Shown: positions 1 to 9,317, numbered from the stretch's first letter. The stretch is 64,000 nt of DNA from Paenibacillus_AQ nitricinens (GCF_052056485.1 NZ_CP183948.1:6014001-6078000); one strand, 5' to 3'. The notes: generated by a model not told the origin, from the sequence alone. Translations and numbers: made by a program.

Positions 1-2225
1 CCCATATGATGAAATGATTCTTTAATATCTCCGATATTCATTCCTACTCCATCATCCTTGTAACGGAAATAGAGCTGCTCTTTCTGTTCCAGTTCAATCT
101 CAATCTGATTTGCCTTGGCGTGCTTCCCGGCATTTCTCAGAAGTTCCTGCACAATTCGATAAAGAGCTATCACCAATTCATCACTTAACTCGCCTATCGG
201 ATTTGATGTAAAGCTAATAAAATAATTGGACTGCAGCTGAGCATACTCAAATAAAATTTCCAGCGCCTTCACAATCCCAGCTTCCCTAAGAAGCGGAGGA
301 CGCAGTTCATTGCAAGTCTCCCGGATCTGATAGATAACATCCAACAGCCCCTCTTTGATCTGAAGCAGCTCCGGTAAGATTTCTTTTGAAATGTCGTGAT
401 CGGAGATCAGCGTTTCTAGCCTACGAAGCCAAATAAGTTGATCTTGAAGAGCAGAATCGTGTAAATCTGCCGCCAGCTTTCTTCGCTCATTCTCTGACAA
501 GTTAAAAATCAGGCGCAGAACCCAGGGTGACCCATGTTGCTCTTTTTTCATTTCAGCTTCAAGGTCTTCAATCAGACCTTCAATCAGATATAAATTCTCA
601 TAGACGATGCTTGCATAGTTTGCGATGGTGTTTAACCAATTTAGCTCATCCCTATTCGTCTTGATATGATTCTTCTTATGATCGATCCATAGGAGATGAA
701 CACTCTTTTTATGGCGACCTATCACTAGTAGGATCCCTTGCTGAAGTTGAATGACCTCCCCTACTTTAAGAACAGGGTATTGTGATACAAATTGTATATA
801 GATGTCTTGGCCAGAATCATCCACGATTGGCTCGAGACTATGCAAATTCTCATCCTCATCTATCTCAAAAAAAGCCAACCGATTAACCGGTAAAATCTCA
901 TTGATCTCCTTGTTGAGTGCAGCTTCCAAATCAGATACCTTCATAACCTTTGAGATTTGCTTAGAGAATCGTTCCAAACTCCCTTGATAATGATGAAGTT
1001 CATGGACCAGCTTAGGCCGGAAATAATGATCTATTTTCTCCTTAAAAAATAAGAAAGTCGTAATCGATAAATACACCACCAAAAACATCTGAACCCATTT
1101 GATCCAATCATATTCCGGCCTACTCTGAATGATCGCCAGTACTACCACAATGATTAGCGCCGGAATGAAAGCAATGAACAGATCATATTTGAATCGACTA
1201 AAAGCGAAATCAATATCAAATAGCTGTTTAGCAGTGAGCAGATAAAAATAGGTAACTGGCATTAAAAACAAGAAAATCGTAGTGATTTCGTAAGGAATCA
1301 AGTCGATCCCAAAAGCTATCGGCACAGCTGAAAGAAAAATAAATGGTGTAAACGCAAGGATTTGTCCGGTTAGCATAATTTTAAGCATCGATTTAAGTGC
1401 TGTGCTCCGATAATTGATGTATACATAGAGCAGCTTAAATATGCTGTATAAGATGCCTACAACAAAAAAACCAATAATAATTAGACGCATAAAGGAATAT
1501 AAGGCTCTATCCCAGGAGTAAATAACTAAACTAAAGCTTGAAACCATACCAAGTAAAATGACGAATCCGTAGGATGTCTTGATAAGAAAATTAGAAAGAA
1601 ATAGAACATTAAATCCTTTCAGATGTACTTGGACAAAGTGGATAAACACCAGCGGGATTAAAGGTAGTAAGCCACTCATAGTAATTCTACCGATGAGATC
1701 TGATCTGCTTGAGGCATATCCGGCGAAGTACGTCACTCCCACCAATAAAAAGAACAAAATCAGCAGTTCAGCTGCGCGTTCTCCATTTTTTCTACGGTAT
1801 AAAAGAAGACTTAACACCATCAAAAAAACAAAGGTTGCTCCAGGTACTACAAGCTGTGTGAACGTATGATATACCGACAATTTATTCTTGATATCATAAT
1901 GTTCTGCGATCAGGATACCCTCTTTAGAAATACGGAGGAGATCAATGGATTGAACTTGCGTGAGATTTCCGTATCTCACCGGTCCATCCACTTTTTCAAT
2001 CGGTGTTCCATTAACCGCTACTAAAATATCCCCTTCCCGTAAATTCTGCTTATAGCCCTCACTGGAAACGTCGACCTCTGCGATATAATATTGTCCTTGT
2101 TCATTCTGCTCCAGGCCAACTTCAAGTAAGATATTGGAGTGAATGATTCCCACAAAATGAATGATAAGAAAGGCAAAAACGCATAGTAACCCTGATATGA
2201 AAAAATAACGGAGTTTCATTCTCAT
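1..2225 (-). CDS. comP: ComP-like membrane sensor histidine kinase (3' end cut by the window)
   Basis: The reading frame is open from ATG at 2225 to the window edge; the start follows a GGGGGA site. The N-terminus has one membrane helix, then a PDZ-like segment (about residues 30-80, with the GDILVAVNG core), then a block of hydrophobic helices (about 120-340). A GAF-like cytoplasmic part follows. The HisKA_3 dimerisation box ADLHDSALQDQL has phospho-acceptor His589, and the ATPase N-box (ELLRNAGKHAKA) and DDGVGM box are visible before the cut. This order matches Bacillus ComP, the quorum-sensing kinase that phosphorylates ComA. No comQ/comX pair lies immediately upstream (the next gene is a CPBP protease), so the ligand is unknown and it may be a ComP paralogue. 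A cognate LuxR-type regulator would be expected beyond coordinate 1. Confidence 0.8.
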   Translation of the reverse strand, partial: MRMKLRYFFISGLLCVFAFLIIHFVGIIHSNILLEVGLEQNEQGQYYIAEVDVSSEGYKQNLREGDILVAVNGTPIEKVDGPVRYGNLTQVQSIDLLRISKEGILIAEHYDIKNKLSVYHTFTQLVVPGATFVFLMVLSLLLYRRKNGERAAELLILFFLLVGVTYFAGYASSRSDLIGRITMSGLLPLIPLVFIHFVQVHLKGFNVLFLSNFLIKTSYGFVILLGMVSSFSLVIYSWDRALYSFMRLIIIGFFVVGILYSIFKLLYVYINYRSTALKSMLKIMLTGQILAFTPFIFLSAVPIAFGIDLIPYEITTIFLFLMPVTYFYLLTAKQLFDIDFAFSRFKYDLFIAFIPALIIVVVLAIIQSRPEYDWIKWVQMFLVVYLSITTFLFFKEKIDHYFRPKLVHELHHYQGSLERFSKQISKVMKVSDLEAALNKEINEILPVNRLAFFEIDEDENLHSLEPIVDDSGQDIYIQFVSQYPVLKVGEVIQLQQGILLVIGRHKKSVHLLWIDHKKNHIKTNRDELNWLNTIANYASIVYENLYLIEGLIEDLEAEMKKEQHGSPWVLRLIFNLSENERRKLAADLHDSALQDQLIWLRRLETLISDHDISKEILPELLQIKEGLLDVIYQIRETCNELRPPLLREAGIVKALEILFEYAQLQSNYFISFTSNPIGELSDELVIALYRIVQELLRNAGKHAKANQIEIELEQKEQLYFRYKDDGVGMNIGDIKESFHHM

Positions 2226-2360
2226 TTGAATCCCCCGGAAGAACAAAATTATACATATTTGTAATTCAGATCATGTATCCTCTACTATCTTAAATGAATT
2301 AAATAGGGAATAATATACTTTTATGCATGATATTCCTTCATTTATAAACGAACGCAAGAG

Positions 2361-3170
2361 TTATTGCGCTAAACTGATCGGCTGCCGTTTAATCCTGAGG
2401 TTTCGATTCAGAATCCAAACTGCTACAGCACCATATAAAATTACCGGGACCCAACCACTCTCTCCAGCTACATACTCTAGCATCGGTGATGAACTCGAAG
2501 TAATATTGCGCAACACACTATCTAGAGCATTATTAGTTCCATGTAAAAGCACTGCCGGCCATATACTGCCAGAGGTCAGACGCAGTTCATTAATAATAAT
2601 TCCCGCAAATACAACGGATAAAGTGAACAGGGTCAACACAAGCCAGCGGTTCCCTGAAGAATGATAGGCACGTGGGCCAAGAATCGCGGGATAATGCCAT
2701 ATTGCCCAGATAAAACCCATTGTGATACTGGAACTAACTCTTCCCATCCATTGAAAGCGCGGAAGCAGCCAGCCCCTCCATCCTATTTCTTCCCCCAATG
2801 CAGATAGCGAACCCAGAACAATATAAACGACCAAATATATAGCCGTCTTGATCCATGAATCTGGAGGATTCAAGCTTGATGCCCATCCTGTCCAATAGAC
2901 AGCATAACCCGCTCCCAGTGAAATTAAGGGAATAACCAAAGCCAATATGTATTCTTTTCCACCTCTAAATCTGAAACCTAACCTTCTCCAGCCCTCAGCA
3001 CGATAACCATCGCGTACAATCAAGAACATCATGAGAAATACTGTGAGCAACGGGGTAAAACCGTACAGACCTTGTGCTGATTCTGGGAGTAGCAGCATCC
3101 CAAGTGCCATTGCCCACACCATAATAATAAATAGAAGAGATTGTTTCTTGTCAGAGAGCAATATTCTCAC
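2361..3170 (-). CDS. CPBP (CAAX/Abi) family intramembrane metalloprotease
   Basis: A 269-residue integral membrane protein with about seven hydrophobic helices. The three CPBP motifs are present: EEIGWRG (about 127-133), the WAIWHYP helix with its histidine (about 155-161) and HGTNNA (about 210-215). These supply the glutamate and histidine metal ligands of Rce1-type glutamic proteases. In Firmicutes such proteins process peptides or act in bacteriocin immunity; the substrate here is unknown. Translation starts at GTG 3170, or at the TTG three codons later, which sits better behind AGGTGAG. It is a single-gene unit upstream of the comP-like gene. Confidence 0.85.
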   Translation of the reverse strand: MRILLSDKKQSLLFIIMVWAMALGMLLLPESAQGLYGFTPLLTVFLMMFLIVRDGYRAEGWRRLGFRFRGGKEYILALVIPLISLGAGYAVYWTGWASSLNPPDSWIKTAIYLVVYIVLGSLSALGEEIGWRGWLLPRFQWMGRVSSSITMGFIWAIWHYPAILGPRAYHSSGNRWLVLTLFTLSVVFAGIIINELRLTSGSIWPAVLLHGTNNALDSVLRNITSSSSPMLEYVAGESGWVPVILYGAVAVWILNRNLRIKRQPISLAQ

Positions 3171-3362
3171 CTACCTTTTTATAATTAAACGCCTGTTTTT
3201 CCTATATAATCCAATTCTACAATAGAAGCCAGGTCATTTCACCGAAAATAACTGCCGTTAAACCCGCAAGTCTTTTGCGGTGGTGCACCTCAACACCTCC
3301 TCATCTGGCATAAAACTCAAACTACCTTCTCATACTATGGGGAGAATATGGAGGTGAATGTC

Positions 3363-3533
3363 ATGCCAAAAAATAACGCCAGTCCCAAAGGTGAACCAGG
3401 CAAACATCAACCAAGTAAGAAAAACAATGCACAGAATAACAATAATTTTAATGAAGCGGCTCAGATGGTTAACATCGATAAAGCTGCCGATTATGTTCCC
3501 AGCTTAAACGGTGTTTCCAAAACCGACGTCTAA
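3363..3533 (+). CDS. Small hydrophilic Asn-rich protein, function unknown
   Basis: A 56-residue protein read from ATG 3363. The start is set by an excellent GGAGGTGA site at 3350-3357; an in-frame ATG at 3348 overlaps that site and is unlikely. The sequence is rich in Asn, Lys and Gln, has no hydrophobic segment, and carries an NNAQNNNN tract. It is one of very few plus-strand genes here and is followed at once by a strong terminator. The composition resembles small spore or stress proteins of bacilli, but I do not recognise a family. Confidence 0.55.
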   Translation: MPKNNASPKGEPGKHQPSKKNNAQNNNNFNEAAQMVNIDKAADYVPSLNGVSKTDV

Positions 3534-3550
3534 ACCGCACTGTTAAACAA

Positions 3551-3584
3551 AAAACACTCCTCAGAATATTCTGAAGGAGTGTTT
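3551..3584. terminator. Bidirectional intrinsic terminator
   Basis: A near-perfect hairpin (AAACACTCC / GGAGTGTTT arms around TCAGAATATTCTGA) is flanked by A-runs on the left and T-runs on the right. It ends the small plus-strand gene and the minus-strand RibD-like remnant, which converge on it. Confidence 0.8.
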
Positions 3585-3595
3585 CATTTCAAAGA

Positions 3596-3940
3596 TTATA
3601 TGCGATACGTTAAGCCTACTACACCGTTACTGTAAGCTTTTGAGTCCACAAGATGAAGTGGGACTTGATTCGTGATCTCGTCAAAAAGACGCAATCCAGA
3701 GCCAACGACTACGGGACAGATATTAAGCCTAAGCTCATTTAACAATCCATTTTGTAATAGGGATCTGACTAATTTCGGACTACCAGGGATCTGAATGTTC
3801 TTTTCAGGCTGTTGCTTTAGCTTCATTATCTCCTCGAAGAGATTGCCCTTGATCAGGCTTGCAGGTTGCCATTCGAGCATGTCCTCCGTAATCGTACTGG
3901 GGACCAGATATTTGTCAGAATGGTTCAGGAATCTTGCCAT
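3596..3940 (-). pseudogene. RibD/dihydrofolate reductase-like protein, N-terminally truncated remnant
   Basis: The 114 residues match the C-terminal half of the RibD C-terminal/DHFR-like family: a KYLVPSTI strand, LIKGN, the IQIPGSPKLV loop, VVVGSGLRLF and a final GVVGLTYRI strand. Family members are about 175-185 residues, so about 65 N-terminal residues are missing, including the first strand and part of the NADPH site. The frame upstream is closed by a stop just before 3940. The usual GSG/GSP loop is kept, so the loss is probably recent. No good ribosome-binding site precedes the ATG. It could be a short real protein, but a decayed gene is more likely. Confidence 0.6.
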
Positions 3941-4086
3941 GGGTAAAAATCGTCACCCTAATCCTGCTAGAATCTTTCTAGATGAATTTTCTGCATCTTG
4001 TTCATGATAATCTACAGGCACACTCATCACTCCTTGTACCAGAAATGAGTACTTAACACTCGATCCGCAATATAAGACATTCTTGA

Positions 4087-5085
4087 TTATTTCAAGTTTT
4101 CTAACTCGACGGTCACTTTTTCAATCAGATTCACGAAGGAAGCCAGTTCTTGAGAGCCCTTCACCTGATCTCTGGAATACATGGAATTGTGTTCTGATTC
4201 TTTTTTTACCTTGGACAGTGTGGAGTTGATATTATTCAGCTTCTCATCAATCGTTCCTATTGAATCTTTAGAGCGGCGAGCTAACTTGCGTACTTCATTC
4301 GCGACGACTTCGAAACCTCTTCCGTACTCCCCTGCTCTTGCTGCTTCAATAGCTGCGTTTAAGCCCAAAAGATGCGTATGATCAGCCACTTCCCTAATCA
4401 TTGTACCCACTTGATGAATAGACTCTACCTCTTTGTCGAGATATAACACAGTTTGATGTGTTTTCTCTTGATAATCAGCATTCTTACTAGCTAATTCCTC
4501 GATGGATTCACTGCTATCTTTCAGTTGAACCATTAAGGATACTAATTCTTGAACCGCAGAACTAACACCTGTAAGCAAGTGGTTTTGCTTTTCCAATAAA
4601 TTTTCTATTTTTGCTTTTTCATCGACTTCGTAGGCTTCAAGAACCAACTGTGAATCCAGATTAAACATCTTGGTTAATGCATGTATGACGGGTTTCCAAT
4701 CAGTCGGTAATATCCGTTCAAAATAAGCTGTAGCGAGATCTAAATATAATATGTAAGTACCCAAATACCAATTCGTTGTCAGACCAATACGCGAGTGAAT
4801 TTTACCTATAAGCAGGCGTCTTTCAATAAAGGCTTCATCAATCACACCCGAGGCCATGGATAAAAAATACCACTGCTGCGTTTCCTTCAATCGATCAAGT
4901 GTACTGTGCTGTTCAATGATATGGAGTAGCTCAGGCTCCTCTATCATCTGCTTATACAATTCATCTACAAGGGAGCTTACGATTTGCTTGAATTCTTTTT
5001 CCTTCCCTTTCAATACATTTAAATCAGCCTCAGTAATCCCAATATAGCTAATTTGCTGTTGTCGCTCTAAACTAAGATTGATCAT
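4087..5085 (-). CDS. hemAT: HemAT-like globin-coupled methyl-accepting sensor, short form
   Basis: 332 residues. Residues 1-175 form a globin-coupled sensor domain, with the proximal haem histidine probably in the GKIHSRIGL segment (about residue 97). This is followed by a compact chemoreceptor signalling domain whose hairpin tip (HLLGLNAAIEAARAGEYGRG) is highly conserved and binds CheA/CheW. There is no transmembrane helix. Bacillus HemAT is about 430 residues, so the helical bundle here is about 100 residues shorter; the methylation helices appear reduced. Predicted role: cytoplasmic oxygen sensing for aerotaxis or another output. It is monocistronic. Confidence 0.85.
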   Translation of the reverse strand: MINLSLERQQQISYIGITEADLNVLKGKEKEFKQIVSSLVDELYKQMIEEPELLHIIEQHSTLDRLKETQQWYFLSMASGVIDEAFIERRLLIGKIHSRIGLTTNWYLGTYILYLDLATAYFERILPTDWKPVIHALTKMFNLDSQLVLEAYEVDEKAKIENLLEKQNHLLTGVSSAVQELVSLMVQLKDSSESIEELASKNADYQEKTHQTVLYLDKEVESIHQVGTMIREVADHTHLLGLNAAIEAARAGEYGRGFEVVANEVRKLARRSKDSIGTIDEKLNNINSTLSKVKKESEHNSMYSRDQVKGSQELASFVNLIEKVTVELENLK

Positions 5086-5271
5086 AATTTGGTCAACTTC
5101 CCTCTCATTTTGTTTATATAATGATCATCGCATCTTCCATGCCATCCCCTATGGCATCTATTTATCTTGATAATAAAGGTATTATTTTTATAAATTTTAA
5201 CACTTTATTTACTTAAATAGTTTATTAATTTTACAAACTTTGCATTTCGTAGCATTATTCTTAGATCACAC

Positions 5272-5308
5272 AAAAAAGAGGAGCTCCTGTAAAGGAAGCC
5301 CCTCTTAA
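5272..5308 (-). terminator. Intrinsic terminator of the copA/reductase-like unit
   Basis: On the minus strand, AAGAGGGGCTTCC pairs with GGAGCTCCTCTT and is followed by a run of six T. It lies ten bases past the stop of the downstream gene of the copA transcript. Confidence 0.8.
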
Positions 5309-5318
5309 CATTATAACC

Positions 5319-5972
5319 TTACCCCACAGCAACAACTTGTTGCAGTAATTCTATCGTCATCCGGTCAATGAATTTCCTGAATTTCTCTTTGCCTTTAGCG
5401 TTGGCCTTATAGTAGTTAATCAATGATAAAATTACTGGAATGATTTGATCTTCACTTAGCCCTGACCTAAGGGATTGTGCAATCGAAGTTTTAAGCCCTT
5501 TCGGTTCTCCTCCAACAAAAATCTCATAGGTATTACGCATTTTGACAACGCTAATGTCTTTCAGCAAAGGCTCACTAGTACCGAGTGCACAGCCCGCATA
5601 ACCAATCTTCAGTGGCATAGGTGTTTCAATCCCTGCTATGGACTGATTTAATTTCTGTGCAACTGCCAGACCTGCTTCCTCAGCCCCTCTGCAGAAATTA
5701 CAGGCAATCAGGCTTTTCGTGACAAAACCAGCTGAATATACTTCCAAGCCTAGAAGCTCAAGTTGTTCTACGATCTCTTTACGCTGTTCCAGAGGAACCT
5801 CCAAATAAAGCTGTTTAAAAGATGTCATTTCAATTTTTGCATTCGTCCCTAGAATAGCTCCTATTGTAGCAAGCTGCGCTGGCGTAAACAGGCTTCCCCC
5901 CACTTGAATTGGAGGCGCAATTGCAATTTTCGTGACCTCACCCAAGATCTCCGTCTCCATTCCTCTAACCAT
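5319..5972 (-). CDS. Nitrite/sulfite reductase-like ferredoxin half-domain protein
   Basis: 217 residues. The first 75 resemble the NIR_SIR ferredoxin-like half domain (IQVGGSLFTPAQLATIG); the rest resembles the siroheme/4Fe-4S domain. The usual CxxxxxC...CxxxC cluster ligands are reduced to CNFC (about residues 91-94) and one cysteine in GYAGCALG, so the cluster may be altered or absent. The copA stop codon TAA touches the first ATG, so the two genes are probably co-transcribed and translationally coupled; an ATG four codons on is an alternative start. Placement behind copA suggests a link to copper or redox stress, but no substrate can be assigned. Confidence 0.65.
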   Translation of the reverse strand: MVRGMETEILGEVTKIAIAPPIQVGGSLFTPAQLATIGAILGTNAKIEMTSFKQLYLEVPLEQRKEIVEQLELLGLEVYSAGFVTKSLIACNFCRGAEEAGLAVAQKLNQSIAGIETPMPLKIGYAGCALGTSEPLLKDISVVKMRNTYEIFVGGEPKGLKTSIAQSLRSGLSEDQIIPVILSLINYYKANAKGKEKFRKFIDRMTIELLQQVVAVG

Positions 5973-8405
5973 TTAGTTACGGATCTTCACACGTTGCAGA
6001 CGTAGTGCATTAAGAACAACGGAAACCGAACTGAGAGCCATTGCCGCACCCGCTACCCATGGAGCCAAGAAACCAAGTGCTGCAATTGGGATGCCAAGTG
6101 AGTTGTAGCCAAGTGCCCAGAATAGATTTTGTTTAATATTAGTCATCGTTTTACGGCTCATGTAGATGGCATCAGGAATACTGGATAGATCGCCTCGCAT
6201 TAAAGTAACATCCGCTGCTTCCATAGCCACATCCGTACCGGTACCGATAGCCATCCCAATATCTGCAGTTGCAAGGGCTGGAGCATCATTAATGCCATCG
6301 CCAACCATAGCTACTATCTTTCCTTGCGCTTGTAATTTTTTCACTTCCTCCGCTTTTCCTTCTGGAAGCACCTCAGCGCGTACATGATCAATGCCAACTT
6401 GAGCTGCGATGGCCTTTGCCGTACGTTCATTATCTCCGGTAATCATGATGACCTGGATGCCCATTCCTTTCAAGCGACTGACAGCAGCCTGAGAGGTTTC
6501 TTTGATGGTGTCCGCAACAGCTACCATACCCACGTACCCTTTATTTATAGCCACAAGCATTGCTGTTTTACCGGATTCTTCTAAAGTAGACATGATGTTA
6601 TAAGCATGACTTGCCTCTACGCCGTATTTGTCCATGAGACGCCGAGTACCAATTAACAGCTCCTTGCCTTCCACGACAGCCTTAATCCCATACCCCGGTA
6701 TCGCTTCAAAAGAGTCTGTCGCTGGCATTTCAATATTTCTTTCCCAGATGCCTGCGACAATAGCTTCTGCCAGTGGATGTTCTGAATTCTTCTCAGCTGC
6801 ACCCACCAGTCTAAGAAATTCTGTCTCATTACCTTCGACCAAAATATCGGTAAGCTCGGGTTTCCCCTTTGTTACTGTACCTGTTTTATCTAAGATGATC
6901 GTGTCAATTTTATGTGTTTGCTCTAAATGCTCTCCGCCTTTGAACAGGATTCCCAGTTCAGCTGCACGTCCGGAACCAGCCATAATGGAGGTTGGTGTAG
7001 CCAGACCCAAGGCACAAGGGCAAGCGATAACTAGAATGGCGATTGCTTTTTCCAGAGCTCCTGCAAAATCACCCGGTGTTACGATGAAGTACCACACCAG
7101 GAATGCAATAACGGCAATCCCAACAACAATAGGAACAAAAATACCGGAGATAACATCTGCGACCCGTTGAATAGGAGCTTTCGAACCTTGCGCTTCTTCT
7201 ACCACTTTAATAATCTGCGCAAGAGCGGTTTCTTTCCCTACTTTTGTGGCCTTAATTCGAAGCATACCGTTTTTATTAATCGTCGCTCCAATGACGGAAT
7301 CTCCGGCTTTCTTTTCCACAGGAAGGCTTTCCCCTGTCAGCATGGATTCATCTACCGACGAGATCCCTTCCAGCACTTCACCATCTACAGGTACTTTATT
7401 CCCTGGACGAACAAGTACTATATCACCAGTAATAACTTCCTCTACAGGGATGCTTAATTCTTCACCGTCACGGACAACTAAAGCTGTCTTGGCTTGCAGT
7501 CCCATCAAGGATTTAATAGCTTCAGATGTCCGTCCTTTTGCCAAGGATTCGAACAATTTTCCCATTAGAACCAGGGTAATCAATACTGCACTCGTCTCAT
7601 AATACATTTCTGGTCCATGATGCGCGCTCCCACCATTTGCAGCCCAAACTATGGTTAGGTACAAACTGTAAAAAAACGCTGCCGAGGTCCCAAGGGAAAC
7701 TAGAACGTCCATGTTCGCACTGCCGTTACGTATTGCTTTATAAGCACCGATGTAAAATTGTTTACCAATATAAAATTGAACTGGTGTTGCCAAAATCAAT
7801 TGGAACCATGGATTCATAAAAAGGTCAGGCAGCCAAATCCACGAAGTAAACGAAAAGTGGCTCACCATAGCCCACAGTAATGGAAAGGATAGAATCGCGG
7901 AGATTAGAAGCTTGCGTTTTTGCTTGGTTAAATCTTGTTGTCGCTGTTTGGCTGGATCACCTTGCTCTTGTTTGAGAACAGCCTTGTATCCAAGCTTATC
8001 CACCCGCTGCTGCATATCAGATACAGAAACTTCAACGGGATTATATTCGACATGTGCTGTTTCCATCGCAAAGTTCACGTTGGCTATGCTTACACCTGGT
8101 AGCTTATTCAGAGTCTTTTCAATTTTCAATGCACAAGCAGCGCATGTCATACCTACAAGCTGTAAATCTACAGCTTCTTTAGCCGTGCTATACCCGAGCT
8201 TCTGAATACTTGCTTCCATTTTACTTACGTCCACTATACTCGGATCATAAGTCACTGTAGCCCTTTCCATTGCAAAGTTTACGTTGGCTTCTGTTACACC
8301 TTCTAACTTGTTCAAGCCTTTTTCTATGCGGTTTGCACAAGCAGCACAAGTCATCCCTGTGATTTGTAATGAAGTTTGTGATTGTCCCGCCGCAGCAGTA
8401 GTCAT
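5973..8405 (-). CDS. copA: Copper-exporting P1B-type ATPase CopA
   Basis: 810 residues. Two heavy-metal-associated domains carry GMTCAAC motifs (Cys20/Cys23 and Cys88/Cys91). The transmembrane CPC metal site is at 462-464, the phosphorylated aspartate in DKTGT is Asp506, the HP motif is His543-Pro544 and the hinge GDGIND is at 702-707. This is the full set for Cu(I) export from the cytoplasm. Length is typical for Firmicutes CopA. The gene has its own CsoR-type promoter at 8471-8500 and reads into the reductase-like gene. No separate copZ chaperone gene lies next to it; the two N-terminal domains or the neighbouring Cys-rich protein may supply copper. Confidence 0.97.
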   Translation of the reverse strand: MTTAAAGQSQTSLQITGMTCAACANRIEKGLNKLEGVTEANVNFAMERATVTYDPSIVDVSKMEASIQKLGYSTAKEAVDLQLVGMTCAACALKIEKTLNKLPGVSIANVNFAMETAHVEYNPVEVSVSDMQQRVDKLGYKAVLKQEQGDPAKQRQQDLTKQKRKLLISAILSFPLLWAMVSHFSFTSWIWLPDLFMNPWFQLILATPVQFYIGKQFYIGAYKAIRNGSANMDVLVSLGTSAAFFYSLYLTIVWAANGGSAHHGPEMYYETSAVLITLVLMGKLFESLAKGRTSEAIKSLMGLQAKTALVVRDGEELSIPVEEVITGDIVLVRPGNKVPVDGEVLEGISSVDESMLTGESLPVEKKAGDSVIGATINKNGMLRIKATKVGKETALAQIIKVVEEAQGSKAPIQRVADVISGIFVPIVVGIAVIAFLVWYFIVTPGDFAGALEKAIAILVIACPCALGLATPTSIMAGSGRAAELGILFKGGEHLEQTHKIDTIILDKTGTVTKGKPELTDILVEGNETEFLRLVGAAEKNSEHPLAEAIVAGIWERNIEMPATDSFEAIPGYGIKAVVEGKELLIGTRRLMDKYGVEASHAYNIMSTLEESGKTAMLVAINKGYVGMVAVADTIKETSQAAVSRLKGMGIQVIMITGDNERTAKAIAAQVGIDHVRAEVLPEGKAEEVKKLQAQGKIVAMVGDGINDAPALATADIGMAIGTGTDVAMEAADVTLMRGDLSSIPDAIYMSRKTMTNIKQNLFWALGYNSLGIPIAALGFLAPWVAGAAMALSSVSVVLNALRLQRVKIRN

Positions 8406-8470
8406 TATATAAACACCTCTTCCACTTTTGTGATGATTTCTATTGTTTGTATCTTCCTCTTCTAGACATT

Positions 8471-8500
8471 AGTATACCCCCCTACCCTATATTATGTCAA
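8471..8500 (-). promoter_or_regulatory. copA promoter with CsoR-type operator
   Basis: On the minus strand: -35 TTGACA (8500-8495), an 18-bp spacer containing GTAGGGGGG, and -10 TATACT (8476-8471). The same G-rich block sits in the spacer of the three other promoters of this block, which marks it as the probable CsoR site. It lies 66 bp before the copA start. Confidence 0.75.
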
Positions 8501-8525
8501 GCGACAAGCTATACACCAAACACTT

Positions 8526-8575
8526 AAAAAGGAGTCCTCTCAGTAACAGAAATCCTGTTTCTGAGAAAACTCCTT
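8526..8575 (-). terminator. Intrinsic terminator of the Cys-rich protein gene
   Basis: On the minus strand, AAGGAG...CTCAG pairs with CTGAG...CTCCTT around AAACAGGATTTCTGT, followed by TTTTT. It separates the Cys-rich gene from the copA promoter. Confidence 0.75.
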
Positions 8576-8607
8576 CATGAATCCTCTCTGAAGAGAGTCC
8601 TACTGAG

Positions 8608-8940
8608 TTAAGCGGCCATTTCACGGCAAATTTTCGCACAGGCAAAACATGCTTCTGCACATTGCTGGCAATGATCATGGTCATGTTTTTGGCATTCGTT
8701 GCCACAAGCTTCACAAGCCTCTGCACAAGCTAAACATAAGGCCTTGGCATATTTACTATTCATTGAAAGGGCATGCGCAGTGAATCCGCATATATCTGCA
8801 CATTCACGATCCAGGCGAATGCACTCCTTCATCATTGCTACATGATCTTCCTCCAGGCAAGATGAGTAACAGTGATTACAAGCTACCATACATTTTAAAC
8901 ACTCTTCAATACACGCTTTATAGTTTTGATGTGACATCAT
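8608..8940 (-). CDS. Four-helix-bundle copper-binding protein (DUF326/Csp-like)
   Basis: 110 residues with many CxxC/CxxxC pairs spaced along predicted helices (for example CIEECLKC, CNHCYSSC, CLACAEACEACGNEC, CQQCAEACFACAKIC) and several histidines. This is the pattern of DUF326/YhjQ proteins and of the cytosolic copper-storage Csp family, which bind multiple Cu(I) ions inside a four-helix bundle. No signal peptide, so a cytosolic copper buffer is predicted. It is monocistronic, with a CsoR-type promoter upstream and a terminator downstream. The start follows GAGAGGAG. Confidence 0.85.
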   Translation of the reverse strand: MMSHQNYKACIEECLKCMVACNHCYSSCLEEDHVAMMKECIRLDRECADICGFTAHALSMNSKYAKALCLACAEACEACGNECQKHDHDHCQQCAEACFACAKICREMAA

Positions 8941-8965
8941 AAAAGCTCCTCTCAGGATGTAATTT

Positions 8966-8995
8966 AGTATAGTCCCCTACTCTATATATACCCAA
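8966..8995 (-). promoter_or_regulatory. Promoter of the Cys-rich copper protein with CsoR-type operator
   Basis: Minus strand: -35-like TTGGGT (8995-8990), an 18-bp spacer with GTAGGGGAC, and -10 TATACT (8971-8966). The layout is the same as at copA, with a slightly weaker G tract. Confidence 0.65.
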
Positions 8996-9042
8996 TCGTG
9001 AGCTAACTTATCATGCTCAAAGAAATTATCCGGAACTAAACA

Positions 9043-9279
9043 CTAGACAAGTAACTGTTTCTCAATTTCTTGACGATTGAACACAAATCCGAAAAATACC
9101 TGATTGTTAATGAAAATGGTAGGAACCAGCCTTTTTCCAGTTCGATTAAATAACGTATCTGCATGGTCAGGATGATCTGCAATATTAAATTCAGAAAATG
9201 GAATATGATGCTCACTTAAGAACTTTTTAAAATTTCTGCAATCCTCACAAGTCGGTGTTGTAAATACCTCTACGTTCAT
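9043..9279 (-). CDS. Glutaredoxin-family thiol oxidoreductase
   Basis: 78 residues, a minimal thioredoxin fold: the active site CEDC is at about residues 11-14, and the cis-proline segment LVPTIF is near residue 52. The size matches NrdH/YruB-type glutaredoxin-like proteins. Start ATG follows AAGGAGG. A G-rich CsoR-type element lies upstream and the next gene upstream is csoR, so it probably protects or reduces thiols oxidised during copper stress, or delivers electrons to a copper-handling partner. The partner is not visible. Confidence 0.85.
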   Translation of the reverse strand: MNVEVFTTPTCEDCRNFKKFLSEHHIPFSEFNIADHPDHADTLFNRTGKRLVPTIFINNQVFFGFVFNRQEIEKQLLV

Positions 9280-9317
9280 ATGGGTCGTCCTCCTTCAGTA
9301 TATCTCCTAACAACACT

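Noticed and set aside
2323..2664. 113-codon plus-strand frame over the CPBP gene
   Set aside because: It is antisense to a protease with all family motifs and lacks a ribosome site.
6628..7170. 180-codon plus-strand frame inside copA
   Set aside because: No ribosome site and no family resemblance; the minus strand carries a complete P-type ATPase.
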